Shown here piece after piece: positions 36,618-45,724 of a stretch of 64,000 nucleotides of DNA. Source of the DNA: Chitinophagales bacterium (GTDB taxonomy: Bacteria; Bacteroidota; Bacteroidia; Chitinophagales; LD1); the NCBI GenBank assembly GCA_016786765.1, contig JAEUUZ010000048.1, positions 62,001 through 126,000 of the forward strand, written 5' to 3'. Made by a program: the position numbers and the translations under genes. The notes under the pieces are model-generated. The model was not told where the DNA came from and did not search any database. It saw only the letters and a program-made list of their open reading frames with translations. How positions within the stretch are numbered: the first letter of the stretch is position 1; every line of letters starts with the position of its first letter.

Positions 36618-37432
36618 TAATTTGATTTTGTGAGTGATATTAAAATCCATCCGTTTAAATGTTTCGTAAAATTATGTTTAAAGCCAACAGCTTTATTTAA
36701 TATATCCAGTTCATCGGCATCTAATAGGCCGCTTAATAATAATACGCCTTTTGCATCTAATAGTGTATGCCATTTAGCAAGATTTTGCAAAATAACATGA
36801 CGATTTACATTAGCTAAAATTATGGCAAAGGTGGAGATAAATTGATAATCGCTATCACCTAATATAGGATCAACATTTTGAATATTGTTTAAAGAACAGT
36901 TCTCAATACAGTTTTCAAATGCCCACTCCTCGTTATCAATTGCATCAATATGTTTAGCCCCAAGCATGGAAGCATAAATAGCTAAAATGCCTGTACCTGA
37001 GCCAAAGTCTAAAATCTCTTTTCCCTTTAAGTCAATATTTTTCATCTCCCGAATCATCAATTCAGTTGTAGGATGATGTCCGGTTCCAAAAGACATTTTG
37101 GGGTCAATTATAATCTCGGTGGCTGAGGTTGACTTCTCATGAAATGTTGCTCGGATACAAACATCGTCAATCACAATTGGCGAAAAATTCTTCTCCCACG
37201 ATGCATTCCAATTCACTTCTTCAATCGTAGAATATTCAAATGAGATAAAGGCTAAACCATATTCTTCTAATACAGCTTTTACTTCATCTTGCGAGAGTAA
37301 ACTATTGTCTATGAACCCAACAAGTGCATCAGCTGTTTCCTCAAAACCATTGAAATCAAAGGAACTCATCACTGCAGAAAGCAAATTGCGTTCCAATTTA
37401 TCGGTAGTTAAAAATTTGTATTGTGCGTACAC
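36617..37432 (-). CDS. prmA: Ribosomal protein L11 methyltransferase
   Basis: A 271-residue SAM-dependent methyltransferase that modifies ribosomal protein L11. The PrmA-specific MSFGTGHHPTT is at 113-123 and the SAM loop LDFGSGTGIL at 141-150. A third motif is ILANVNRHV, corresponding to the NPPY-like ANI of PrmA. The N-terminal 85 residues form the L11-binding domain. The stop overlaps the start of the giant protein by one base, so their translation is probably coupled. 24 bp after tpiA. Confidence 0.93.
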   Translation of the reverse strand: MYAQYKFLTTDKLERNLLSAVMSSFDFNGFEETADALVGFIDNSLLSQDEVKAVLEEYGLAFISFEYSTIEEVNWNASWEKNFSPIVIDDVCIRATFHEKSTSATEIIIDPKMSFGTGHHPTTELMIREMKNIDLKGKEILDFGSGTGILAIYASMLGAKHIDAIDNEEWAFENCIENCSLNNIQNVDPILGDSDYQFISTFAIILANVNRHVILQNLAKWHTLLDAKGVLLLSGLLDADELDILNKAVGFKHNFTKHLNGWILISLTKSN

Positions 37433-37456
37433 AGTATGGATTTAGTTATTTTTAAA

Positions 37457-38221
37457 TTATTGAGCCGCTTGAATGATTTGATAAAACTCATCCACTTTTA
37501 ACGATGCACCTCCTACCAATCCTCCATCAACATTGGGTTGATTAAATAGAGATTTTGCATTTGCTGCATTTACACTTCCACCATAAAGAATAGGAATAGC
37601 ATTTGCTGTATCGGTAGTATATCGATTGGCTAATTCTTTACGAATATAGGCATGCATGGCTTCTGCTTGCTCAGGTGTTGCTGTTAAACCTGTTCCGATA
37701 GCCCAAACCGGCTCGTAAGCTATAATCACTTTACTGATTTGTTCTTCACTTAAATGGAAAAGACTTTCTTCAATTTGCCGGAATACATAACGATCTTGCT
37801 TTTCATCTATTCGAATCTCTTTCGGTTCCCCGCAACAAAAAATAGGTGTTACGCCATATTCCAAAGCTAAATCAACCTTGTCTTTCAGCGAAATGTTACT
37901 TTCGTGAAAATAGATTCTTCGTTCACTGTGCCCGATGATTACATACTCAATATGTGCCCCAGCCAACATATTTACCGATATTTCACCGGTAAAAGCTCCA
38001 CTCACTCTGTCGGAACAGTTCTGTGCAGCTAATTTAATGGCTGAGTTTTGAACTAAATTGTGTAAGGTTAACAAGTGTAACGCAGGCGGAGCTAAAATCA
38101 CTTCTGTATTACTTACCTTTTGCTGAAGTCCTTTATTAATCAATCCGGATACCAAAGCCACCCCTTCTTCTACAGTAAGGTTCATCTTCCAATTTCCGGC
38201 AACTATCTTTCGTTTCGACAT
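37457..38221 (-). CDS. tpiA: Triosephosphate isomerase
   Basis: A 254-residue glycolytic TIM-barrel enzyme interconverting dihydroxyacetone phosphate and glyceraldehyde 3-phosphate. Active-site residues are all present: Asn10 and Lys12 (GNWKMN), His98 (IGHSERR), Glu170 (AYEPVWAIGTG), plus phosphate loops LYGGSVN and GLVGGASL. Second gene of the operon, 9 bp after the nucleotidyltransferase-like gene. Confidence 0.97.
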   Translation of the reverse strand: MSKRKIVAGNWKMNLTVEEGVALVSGLINKGLQQKVSNTEVILAPPALHLLTLHNLVQNSAIKLAAQNCSDRVSGAFTGEISVNMLAGAHIEYVIIGHSERRIYFHESNISLKDKVDLALEYGVTPIFCCGEPKEIRIDEKQDRYVFRQIEESLFHLSEEQISKVIIAYEPVWAIGTGLTATPEQAEAMHAYIRKELANRYTTDTANAIPILYGGSVNAANAKSLFNQPNVDGGLVGGASLKVDEFYQIIQAAQ

Positions 38222-38230
38222 TTTTCCTTC

Positions 38231-39427
38231 TTATTTTCTATATTTTTTATCGCGCTCAAACACTTCTTTTAAAATGGCGATATCTGATTCTGATAATTTT
38301 ATTCCTCTTCGCTCCATCATTCGTTCTGCCACTTCCAACGCTTTTTCGAAAGTGAACGTACGCAACCATTGCGCTCCTCCCCACGAAAAAGACGGAATGA
38401 ACTTTGGTGGAAAATCACTGCCAAAAACATTCGCAGAAACGCCAACAACCGAACCGGTGTTGAACATTGTATTAATGCCCGATTTCGCATGGTCGCCCAT
38501 AATCAAACCATGAAACTGCATTCCTGTATCTTCATATTTTTCAGTAACATAACTCCACACATCTACATCGCCATAATTGTTTTTCAAATTCGAATTATTG
38601 GTATCTGCGCCTAAATTACACCACTCACCAATTACTGAATTGCCAATAAATCCATCGTGGCCCTTGTTGCTATACGCAAAAAACACAGCATTGTTTACCT
38701 CCCCTCCTACTTTGCAGTGCGGACCAATGGTAGTAGCTCCGTATATCTTTGCGCTCATCTTTAATCCCGCATGTTCGCATAGCGCCAACGGTCCACGAAC
38801 CGCACAATTCTCCATGATTTCAGCCTCATGTCCGATATAAATATAACCCGTGTTTGTATTGAGAATTGAGGCTTCTACAACGGCATCTTCCTCAATAAAA
38901 AGTTTATCGGCAGGACCAATGAGTGTATTAGTTGGTGACAATGATTTTGAAACTCTACCTGCTGTAAGCAATTTAAAATCGTTCTCAATCTCTTGTCCGT
39001 TATACTTAAAAATGGCTGATGGTGATTCCACAAATTGAGCAACAACAACCGATGAAGTAAACTTGAGGTCTGGGATTATACTTTTGAAACTCGCGATATT
39101 TGTAACCTTTATTGTGGTTTTAAATGCAATAATTTTATCGGAGAAAGTGAATCCACTTTCAGTTGTCAATAACTGAATTTCAGCTACTAATTGGGCATTA
39201 GGGAAAACATTTGAAGCAATAAACAGTGTTTCAATATCATGGCTTAAAGCACCATATTTAGGTTGCAAGTAATCTTCAGTAAGCACTCCAACCGATTGCC
39301 CAAAATAACGCTCCCACTTTTCTTTAATCGTTAAAATACCGATGCGCATATCTGCTACCGAGCGGGTATATGATAAGGGCAACAATTGTGTACGGTTTTC
39401 CACCGTGTCGAACAAAACAATATTCAC
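38231..39427 (-). CDS. GlmU-family putative sugar nucleotidyltransferase
   Basis: A 398-residue two-domain protein. The N-terminal half (MNIVLFDTVENRTQLLPLSYTRSV) is a divergent nucleotidyltransferase fold of the kind found in Bacteroidota GlmU-like proteins. The C-terminal half is a left-handed beta-helix with hexapeptide repeats (about 180-360; NSVIGEWCNLGADTNNSNLKNNYG is typical). By analogy with GlmU it may make or acetylate a sugar-1-phosphate nucleotide for cell-wall or surface polysaccharide. The canonical GGxGTRM nucleotide loop is not visible, so the activity is uncertain. First gene of the operon through tpiA and prmA to the OmpH-like gene. Confidence 0.85.
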   Translation of the reverse strand: MNIVLFDTVENRTQLLPLSYTRSVADMRIGILTIKEKWERYFGQSVGVLTEDYLQPKYGALSHDIETLFIASNVFPNAQLVAEIQLLTTESGFTFSDKIIAFKTTIKVTNIASFKSIIPDLKFTSSVVVAQFVESPSAIFKYNGQEIENDFKLLTAGRVSKSLSPTNTLIGPADKLFIEEDAVVEASILNTNTGYIYIGHEAEIMENCAVRGPLALCEHAGLKMSAKIYGATTIGPHCKVGGEVNNAVFFAYSNKGHDGFIGNSVIGEWCNLGADTNNSNLKNNYGDVDVWSYVTEKYEDTGMQFHGLIMGDHAKSGINTMFNTGSVVGVSANVFGSDFPPKFIPSFSWGGAQWLRTFTFEKALEVAERMMERRGIKLSESDIAILKEVFERDKKYRK

Positions 39428-39468
39428 CTCTCTGTTTTTGCACTAAGCTATTAAAAAACGGCAATTTT

Positions 39469-39490
39469 TACAGACTTTTCAAAATCTGTA
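39469..39490. repeat. Imperfect palindrome between the GlmU-like gene and clpB
   Basis: TACAGACTTT pairs with AAAATCTGTA around a two-base turn: nine pairs and one mismatch. It lies in the 165-bp divergent region that must hold promoters for both genes. It does not match the CIRCE element known for HrcA. Could be an operator or chance. Confidence 0.4.
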
Positions 39491-39592
39491 CGACAATAAG
39501 TCACGTCAATTCAGACAATTACTGCAATAATTACCGAAAATCAGAGATGGATTTGAATTTGATGCTTCTTATACAAAACAACTATAAACCCT

Positions 39593-41293
39593 ATGAATGT
39601 AAATAATTTCACAACCAAAGCACTTGAAGCAGTTACAGCCGCACAGCAAATAGCCTTCAACAATTCTTCTCCAACATTGGATACAATCCACATGTTAAAG
39701 GGCTTGTTTGAAGCCGATCAGGATAGTCTCCCTTTTCTATTAGAGAAGTCAGGCGTCAATAAAAATATCCTGCTTGGAAAAGTAGAAGAACAACTCAAAA
39801 AACTTCCAAAAGTAACAGGCAGTAGCGAAGGAGCAGCACAGGCAAGTTCGAAGTTCGGACAAATGGTAATGCAAGCTAATAAATTGATCAAAGATTTTGG
39901 TGATTCGTATGTATCAATTGATCACTTGTTATTAGCCTTACTTTCGGTAAATGACGACACTTCACAACTATTGAAATCAGTAGGCTTGGAAGAACGTAAC
40001 CTCAAAAAAGCGATTGAAGAATTACGTAAAGGTGCAAAAGTAATCGACCCGAATGCTGATACTACATACAATTCTTTAGATAAATACGCTATCAATTTAT
40101 GTAAACAAGCACAAAACGGAAAATTAGATCCTGTAATTGGAAGAGATGAAGAGATCCGAAGAGTGATGCATATTCTTTCTCGCAAAACGAAAAACAATCC
40201 GTTGTTAGTGGGTGAACCCGGTGTGGGTAAAACAGCCATTGCAGAAGGCATTGCACACCGAATCGTTAAAGGCGATGTACCTGAAAATTTGCGCAACAAA
40301 ATCATTTATTCACTCGATATGGGTGCGTTAATGGCCGGTGCGAAATACCGAGGAGATTTTGAGGAGCGATTAAAAGCCGTAGTAAAAGAGGTAAAAGAAT
40401 CGGATGGTACAATTATTCTCTTCATCGATGAAATCCACACCCTTGTTGGTGCAGGAGCAACTGATGGCGCTATGGATGCAGCGAATATTTTGAAACCGGA
40501 ATTGGCACGTGGTGAGTTACGCGCCATTGGAGCAACAACGTTAAATGAATACCAAAAACACTTTGAAAAAGACAAAGCGCTCGAAAGACGTTTTCAAAAA
40601 GTAATGGTAGATGAACCAAGTGTGGAAGATGCCATTTCAATTCTTCGTGGCTTGAAAGAACGCTACGAAACACATCATAAAGTGCGTATTAAAGATGAGG
40701 CGATTATTGCTTCAGTAACTCTTTCCGACAGATATATTTCAGATCGTTTCTTGCCCGATAAAGCCATCGACTTAATTGATGAAGCAGCCGCTAAACTTCG
40801 CCTACAGATGAATTCTGTACCTGAAGAACTCGATGAAATCGAACGCAAAATAATGCAACTCGAGATTGAAATCGAAGCCATTAAACGTGAGAATGATGAA
40901 GTAAAGGTCAATCAATTGAAATCGGAACTGTCGAACTTGAACGAGAAACGCAATCAAATCAAAGCGAAATGGACGGCCGAAAAAGAGTTGTTAGAATCTA
41001 TTCAAAGTAAGAAGCAAGAAATTGAAAACTTAAAAGTAGAGGCAGATCAATTAGAACGTTCGGGTGAATATGGTAAGGTAGCTGAAATACGCTACGGTAA
41101 AATTAAGGAGGCTGAAAATGCGATTCAAGTTTTGGAAGAAAAAAGAGCTAATACTTCAGGCGATAAGCGAATGCTGAACGAGGAAGTGAATGCAGAAGAC
41201 ATTGCTTCGATTGTTGCGAAATGGACAGGCATTCCACTTACTAAAATGATGGAAAGCGACACAGAAAAACTATTGCATCTAAACAACGTTTAG
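39593..41293 (+). CDS. clpB: ClpB disaggregase, N-terminal part (frame lost at about 41282)
   Basis: 566 residues in this frame covering the Clp N-domain (1-145), the first AAA+ ring (Walker [33 protein letters not shown]) and the coiled-coil middle domain (about 400-525). The frame ends abnormally at HLNNV-stop just after [10 protein letters not shown], in the linker before the second AAA+ ring. The missing sequence continues immediately in the -1 frame, so this is one gene with a one-base loss. Intact ClpB works with DnaK to pull apart protein aggregates; a protein ending here could not. Upstream region shared with the divergent GlmU-like gene. Confidence 0.9.
   Translation: MNVNNFTTKALEAVTAAQQIAFNNSSPTLDTIHMLKGLFEADQDSLPFLLEKSGVNKNILLGKVEEQLKKLPKVTGSSEGAAQASSKFGQMVMQANKLIKDFGDSYVSIDHLLLALLSVNDDTSQLLKSVGLEERNLKKAIEELRKGAKVIDPNADTTYNSLDKYAINLCKQAQNGKLDPVIGRDEEIRRVMHILSRKTKNNPLLVGEPGVGKTAIAEGIAHRIVKGDVPENLRNKIIYSLDMGALMAGAKYRGDFEERLKAVVKEVKESDGTIILFIDEIHTLVGAGATDGAMDAANILKPELARGELRAIGATTLNEYQKHFEKDKALERRFQKVMVDEPSVEDAISILRGLKERYETHHKVRIKDEAIIASVTLSDRYISDRFLPDKAIDLIDEAAAKLRLQMNSVPEELDEIERKIMQLEIEIEAIKRENDEVKVNQLKSELSNLNEKRNQIKAKWTAEKELLESIQSKKQEIENLKVEADQLERSGEYGKVAEIRYGKIKEAENAIQVLEEKRANTSGDKRMLNEEVNAEDIASIVAKWTGIPLTKMMESDTEKLLHLNNV
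41279..41293 (+). other. clpB: clpB frameshift site (one A missing in a short A-run)
   Basis: The frame reads CTA AAC AAC GTT TAG. Adding one A to the run at 41281-41283 gives CTA AAA CAA CGT TTA GGT GAA CGC, encoding [15 protein letters not shown], the expected ClpB linker with the same spacing as in E. coli. No classical slippery heptamer is present, so programmed frameshifting is unlikely. Sequencing or assembly error and a recent real mutation both fit. Confidence 0.85.
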
Positions 41294-42192
41294 GTGAACG
41301 CGTAAAAGGGCAAGAAGAAGCATTGGAAGCAGTTGCAGATGCGATCAGACGATCTCGTGCAGGGCTTCAAGACGAACGAAAACCTATTGGATCTTTCCTA
41401 TTCTTAGGAACAACAGGCGTTGGAAAAACAGAGTTAAGCAAGGCTTTAAGTGAAGTGCTTTTCAATGATGAAACAGCTATGATTCGTATTGATATGAGTG
41501 AGTTTCAGGAAAAACATGCTGTATCGCGTTTAGTGGGTTCGCCTCCGGGATATGTGGGATATGATGAAGGCGGGCAATTGACGGAAGCTGTGCGAAGAAA
41601 GCCCTATTCGGTTGTATTGTTTGATGAAATAGAAAAAGCGCATCCGGATGTATTCAATATTCTATTACAAGTATTGGATGACGGTCGTTTAACGGATAAC
41701 AAAGGACGCACGGTGAATTTCAAAAACACCATCATTATTATGACCTCTAATATTGGTTCGGATATTATTCAGAAAAACTTTGAACATGTAGATGAAAGCA
41801 ATTTAATTGCTGTAACAGAAACTACTAAAATTGAAGTTGTTGAACGTTTGAAACTATCTGTTCGTCCGGAATTTTTGAATAGAATTGATGATATTGTAAT
41901 GTTCAAACCATTGTTGAAAAAACAGATTCGAGCTATTGTTGATTTGCAATTGAATCTCACTAAAAAATTGCTTGTCGAAAAAGAGATTGGATTAGTGCTC
42001 ACCGACAAAGCGTTAGACTATTTAGGCGAACAAGGCTACGAACCACAATACGGTGCAAGACCATTGAAACGACTCATTCAAAAAGAAGTGGTCAATGAAC
42101 TTTCGAAAAAAATATTGAGCGGTGAAGTAAGAAAAGGTCAAACCGTATACATTAATGAAGAAAACGGAGTGCTGATTTTTGAAAGTAAGTAA
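41284..42192 (+). pseudogene. clpB: ClpB disaggregase, C-terminal part (out of frame continuation)
   Basis: About 302 residues continuing ClpB in the -1 frame, with a possible TTG restart at 41323. It contains the complete second AAA+ ring (Walker [10 protein letters not shown], Walker [15 protein letters not shown], the pore loop [17 protein letters not shown]) and the C-terminal D2-small domain ([24 protein letters not shown]). The two parts total 866 residues after adding one base, normal for ClpB. No other damage is visible on either side, so the lesion is recent or artefactual. A terminator follows at 42217-42243. Confidence 0.85.
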
Positions 42193-42216
42193 TTTTTCAA
42201 TCACTAAAAGTATTAG

Positions 42217-42243
42217 AAAGGCTACCCTAGGGTGGCCTTTTTT
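42217..42243 (+). terminator. Rho-independent terminator after clpB
   Basis: AAAGGCTACC (42217-42226) pairs with GGTGGCCTTT (42231-42240) around CTAG, one T-G pair, followed by a T-run to 42243. It also separates clpB from the convergent epimerase-like gene. Confidence 0.85.
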
Positions 42244-42244
42244 A

Positions 42245-43117
42245 TTAGTCTTGAATTAATGTAATGGAATACGAAGATTGAAATCCTTTCCCGGCCGGTA
42301 ATACAACTACCTTTTCCTTTTTCGTAAAATCATCTTGAAAACCATCAGCATCAGCACAACCTATCCACGGTTCAAGGCAAACGTAATCTGCTCCTGGCTT
42401 TGCCCAAATACCTAAATAAGGAAAACCTTCAAAATTCAGTTGAAGTCGCTTTTTGTGTTTATGAGAAACAATACTCACGTCCTCCGAGTGTAATTCTTTA
42501 AATATTAAAGCATCTTCTTTAAACAGATTATGATGCAATGCTATTCGATTCGACAAACATTCAACCTTAGACATTCGTCCATCAAACAAACCCGCTGTAT
42601 TAATATGATGGCGAATTAACGAATCATCATTCGGAAATTCTATTGCATAATCTTCATACACCTCACCTTCAAAAAAGGGCACAGCAAAAGCCGGATGTCC
42701 GCCAATCGAAAAAGGCATAGCATGATTGCCTCTATTTTCAACTGTATAGGTTGTTAACAAAGATTGCTCTTGAAGCGAATACGTTATTCGAAAACTAAAG
42801 TCGAAGGGATACATTTGTTTGAGATGTTCGTTAGAGCAAAGTTCAAAGCTCATACTATCCTCAGCTTGAGCAATCAAACGGAATTCATTTCTTCGTGCAA
42901 ATCCATGTTTTTCCATTTTATATTTTTCTCCTTTAAACAATAATGTATCGTTATTGCATCGTCCCACAATAGGAAAAAGAATGGGAGCATGTGCCGCCCA
43001 ATAGGCTGAATTGCCCTGCCAAAGATGTTCTGTGTTGTCTCGTTTATCAAAAATAGAAACTAGCTCAGCGCCTAGCAATTTGGCATTTACGCGTAAGATG
43101 GCATTCTCTATTTGCAT
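42245..43117 (-). CDS. Aldose 1-epimerase family protein
   Basis: 290 residues from the ATG at 43117. The open frame continues upstream to 43222, but that part overlaps the start of the divergent gene at 43186 and is not conserved-looking, so I reject it. The galactose-mutarotase fold shows GNSAYWAAHAPILFPIVGR, YKMEKHGFARRNEF with the catalytic His, SIGGHPAFAVPF, and CLEPWIGCADADG with the likely catalytic acid. The LacX-like subgroup acts on hexoses or hexose-6-phosphates. Substrate unknown. It ends near the clpB terminator and is probably transcribed alone. Confidence 0.88.
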   Translation of the reverse strand: MQIENAILRVNAKLLGAELVSIFDKRDNTEHLWQGNSAYWAAHAPILFPIVGRCNNDTLLFKGEKYKMEKHGFARRNEFRLIAQAEDSMSFELCSNEHLKQMYPFDFSFRITYSLQEQSLLTTYTVENRGNHAMPFSIGGHPAFAVPFFEGEVYEDYAIEFPNDDSLIRHHINTAGLFDGRMSKVECLSNRIALHHNLFKEDALIFKELHSEDVSIVSHKHKKRLQLNFEGFPYLGIWAKPGADYVCLEPWIGCADADGFQDDFTKKEKVVVLPAGKGFQSSYSITLIQD

Positions 43118-43185
43118 ATTTTTTAATCTAAAAGATTTTAGTGTATTGATTTTTTGGTAATATTGTTGAAACAACCATAAATTAA

Positions 43186-43824
43186 ATGAAAAAATTAGTA
43201 CTACTACTTTCTGTTTTTGCACTGACTATTCAGTTGTCTTCTGCAACACCAATTGACAAAGCTGAAAAAAAACGAATTAAGAAAGAATTGAAAGGCTACA
43301 AAAAGAATCCTGAGCAGTACAAAGCCATGATTACAAATTACAAAACGACTATCGCTTCCAATGATAGTACTATTGATGTAACGAGAAAAGAAATGCTTTC
43401 ATTGAATACCCAAATGGTAGAACAACAACAAAAGTTAGCAAAATTAGATCAAGAACTTCAGGAATGTAAAAACAAACCGGTTCCTGTATGTCCAACACCT
43501 CCTACACCAGGCGCTATTCCTGCAACTGGCTCTGTCTATAAAGTTCAATTTGGTTTATATGAGAAGTTTGACATTTCAGGCTATTTCGAAGTACCTAAAT
43601 TTATTGGTGTAGAAAAAGTAGACAACTTGAATGCATACGTTGTTAGCTATTTCGATACGGAAGAGCAAGCACAAAAATTCAAAGCTGATTTAAGAAAACT
43701 TGGATTACGTGATGCTTTTGTATCTAAATATACTGATGGTGCGCGCGTTTACGAATGGGGAAAAAATCCTAAATACAAAGGCAAAAAAGCCCCTGCAAGT
43801 TTAAACGAAGCGTTAGGAAAATAA
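43186..43824 (+). CDS. Exported coiled-coil protein with SPOR-like C-terminal domain
   Basis: A 212-residue protein. Signal peptide (about 1-20, LVLLLSVFALTIQLSSA), a basic segment (KAEKKRIKKELKGYKKNP), a coiled coil (about 60-100, QQQKLAKLDQELQEC), a Pro linker (PVCPTPPTPGAIP), then a compact domain (about 117-185: VYKVQFGLYEKF, YVVSYFDTEEQAQKFKADLRKLG) that resembles a SPOR domain. Homologues in Bacteroidota carry the uninformative label Ezrin/radixin/moesin family. SPOR domains bind denuded peptidoglycan at division sites, so a wall-related role is possible but inferred. Confidence 0.82.
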   Translation: MKKLVLLLSVFALTIQLSSATPIDKAEKKRIKKELKGYKKNPEQYKAMITNYKTTIASNDSTIDVTRKEMLSLNTQMVEQQQKLAKLDQELQECKNKPVPVCPTPPTPGAIPATGSVYKVQFGLYEKFDISGYFEVPKFIGVEKVDNLNAYVVSYFDTEEQAQKFKADLRKLGLRDAFVSKYTDGARVYEWGKNPKYKGKKAPASLNEALGK

Positions 43825-43852
43825 TTCCAGCATTTTTATTGAAAATTACTGA

Positions 43853-44479
43853 TTAGTCTAGCCCCAAAAGCTCGACTAATTCGCTTATAATAATGGCTGT
43901 TGCGCCCCAAATTACTTTACCTTCATAGATAAATGCAGGCACTTCGTATTGATAATCTTTGTGGATATTGATTTTTGTTTTGGTTCTGTTTTCAGGATTC
44001 AAGAAAAAGGAAATCGGGATTTCTACAACACTCTCTACCTCGTAATCATCCTTTTTGAATATTGGTTTATCTTCCGCAATGGCTGCATGTGGAAACACCA
44101 AGAAGTTACTCGGTGGAATATAAAGTTTTGATAATGGATTCACTAAACGAAAAACATTCGACTCTACTCCTACCTCTTCAAAAGCTTCACGAATAGCTGT
44201 TTGTTCCAATGTTTCTCCAATTTCTTGCTTCCCTCCCGGAAAACTAATTTGTCCACTATGCACACCCTCATATTGTCTTCTTTGCGTAAACACAAGATGC
44301 CACTCATTTTCTATAGGATAGAGCAAAACCAGCACTGCGCTTAGTCTTGGTCTTAATTTATCAATGGCTTCATCACTTAAATCAGCTCTGTACGATGGCG
44401 CCATTTTGTATTGGGCTTCTTTTCCGGGAAGCGGTTTTCGCAGTCGATTTTCGAGCTCAAAAATTGTCCATTTACTCAC
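43853..44479 (-). CDS. CoA pyrophosphatase (Nudix, NudL/YeaB-like)
   Basis: A 208-residue Nudix enzyme. The extra CoA-pyrophosphatase motif is present as FTQRRQYEGVHSGQISFPGG immediately before the Nudix box GGKQEIGETLEQTAIREAFE followed by EVG. Members split coenzyme A into 4'-phosphopantetheine and 3',5'-ADP. N-terminus (SKWTIFELENRLRKPLPG) and the RPRLSAVLVLLYP strand fit the family. Divergent from the coiled-coil gene; 65 bp separate their starts. Confidence 0.9.
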   Translation of the reverse strand: MSKWTIFELENRLRKPLPGKEAQYKMAPSYRADLSDEAIDKLRPRLSAVLVLLYPIENEWHLVFTQRRQYEGVHSGQISFPGGKQEIGETLEQTAIREAFEEVGVESNVFRLVNPLSKLYIPPSNFLVFPHAAIAEDKPIFKKDDYEVESVVEIPISFFLNPENRTKTKINIHKDYQYEVPAFIYEGKVIWGATAIIISELVELLGLD

Positions 44480-44504
44480 ACTATATCTTTTACCAAGTTA
44501 TTTT

Positions 44505-44512
44505 TAACTTTG
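44505..44512 (+). promoter_or_regulatory. Bacteroidota -7 promoter element (TAACTTTG) for the coiled-coil gene
   Basis: Exact TAnnTTTG, 33 bases before the ATG at 44545, in the 65-bp divergent region. It supports that start and excludes the longer open frame that begins inside the opposite CoA pyrophosphatase gene. No good -33 TTTG at the usual spacing. Confidence 0.5.
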
Positions 44513-44544
44513 CCCACTTTCTAAACAAAGTAGAAAACAAAAGT

Positions 44545-45675
44545 ATGCAAAATAGATTTGTCGTTAACGGGAATATTAAAGATGTGCAAGATGTAATTTT
44601 GGCTTACGAGCTATTAGAAGCCGAGTTCAAAATTAACCTCTACGTAACAGAGCGAAAACTTCTCACAGCCGAGCAAATTGAATTCTTGCAGAAAGAATGG
44701 ATTACCGGTGCCCCATTTACTTTTCCGGAAGGCATGCAATTAATCAATCCGGATATTAACGAAGACTCTATTGTACCGGCAGATATTAAATCCGACAAGA
44801 CCGGAGAAATTCGTCATTTCCAAAACGAATGGGCAGTACAATTGCTTACGAACAAACTTTGGGAAGTCTATATCCAACGTTTAGATGAATTAAAAGCAAA
44901 AGCAGACGGATTAACCACATATAGTAAAGACTTGTTTGAAGACACGAAAAGTTTTTGGGAACAGGTTTTGGAGAATAAGAAGGAAAGAAATATTACACAA
45001 AGTCGTTTAGATAAAATCAAGGAAGATGTTAATGTAATTTTCGACAAATTGAAAACCTTCCGCAAAACAGAATCAGAAGAGTTTGAAAAAATATCGAAAG
45101 CAGCATTAGAAGACGTTGTAGGTAAGTTGGATGCTGTGAAAAAGAAAGTAACCGAAAAGGCAAACTTTAAAGATTTAGCTGATGAAATTAAAAAAGTACA
45201 ACAATCGGTTCGTCAGTTGCGTTTAACGAAATCACATGATACAGCATTACGCAAAGCCTTTGACGATGCTTTCCATTACTTGAACGAAACCAGAAAGTCA
45301 TATTTCAGCACCAAGAACGAATCGCGTGTTGCCGGCTTAAAAGAAGTAATTGGCAAAATGGAAGCCGGTTTAGAGCGTGATAAAAAAGACTTAGAATACT
45401 TTACCAATAAGGCGGAAAAGCCAAAAATCGGTTCGTTAGAATTACAATTGTTGAAAGTGCGTTTACGTCAGATTACTGAAACCATTCAATCGAAAGAAGA
45501 AAAGTTGAAAGACATCTATAAAACGATGGAAAGTTTACTTCGTCAATCAGGAACTAAAGAACATTCAACAACTGAAACTTCGGAGCAGCCAGTTGAAGTA
45601 AAAGAAACTGCAGCACCTGCATTAGAAGTAACAAAGGCTCCAGAAGCAGAGCAACCATCTGCTGAAAAGGAATAA
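44545..45675 (+). CDS. Cytoplasmic coiled-coil protein, unknown function
   Basis: 376 residues from the ATG at 44545. The N-terminal 100 residues form a small mixed domain (FVVNGNIKDVQDVILAYELL, KINLYVTERKL). Residues about 105-330 are long helices rich in Lys, Glu and Leu with coiled-coil character (RLDKIKEDVNVIFDKLKTF, EIKKVQQSVRQLRL). A Glu/Thr/Ala/Pro-rich tail ends PEAEQPSAEKE. No signal peptide or membrane span. I do not recognise a named family. Transcribed alone; the hairpin after its stop has its T-run on the other strand. Confidence 0.82.
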   Translation: MQNRFVVNGNIKDVQDVILAYELLEAEFKINLYVTERKLLTAEQIEFLQKEWITGAPFTFPEGMQLINPDINEDSIVPADIKSDKTGEIRHFQNEWAVQLLTNKLWEVYIQRLDELKAKADGLTTYSKDLFEDTKSFWEQVLENKKERNITQSRLDKIKEDVNVIFDKLKTFRKTESEEFEKISKAALEDVVGKLDAVKKKVTEKANFKDLADEIKKVQQSVRQLRLTKSHDTALRKAFDDAFHYLNETRKSYFSTKNESRVAGLKEVIGKMEAGLERDKKDLEYFTNKAEKPKIGSLELQLLKVRLRQITETIQSKEEKLKDIYKTMESLLRQSGTKEHSTTETSEQPVEVKETAAPALEVTKAPEAEQPSAEKE

Positions 45676-45702
45676 AAAAAGCCCACACGAAATTCGGTGG
45701 GC
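45674..45702 (-). terminator. Rho-independent terminator of the exported-protein cluster
   Basis: GCCCAC at 45681-45686 pairs with GTGGGC at 45697-45702, with inner CGAA/TTCG pairs. On the minus strand the stem is followed by seven T (45680-45674). It ends the three-gene run whose last stop is at 45725. In the plus direction there is no T-run. Confidence 0.8.
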
Positions 45703-45724
45703 AAAGGGGTAAAATAGTTTCAAT

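Noticed and set aside
41279-41293. Programmed -1 frameshift in clpB
   Set aside because: No X-XXY-YYZ slippery heptamer, no downstream pseudoknot seen, and ClpB is not known to use one; a missing base explains it better.
42245-43222. Longer epimerase start at 43222
   Set aside because: The extra 35 residues overlap the start of the divergent gene at 43186 and lie outside the mutarotase fold, which begins at the ATG at 43117.
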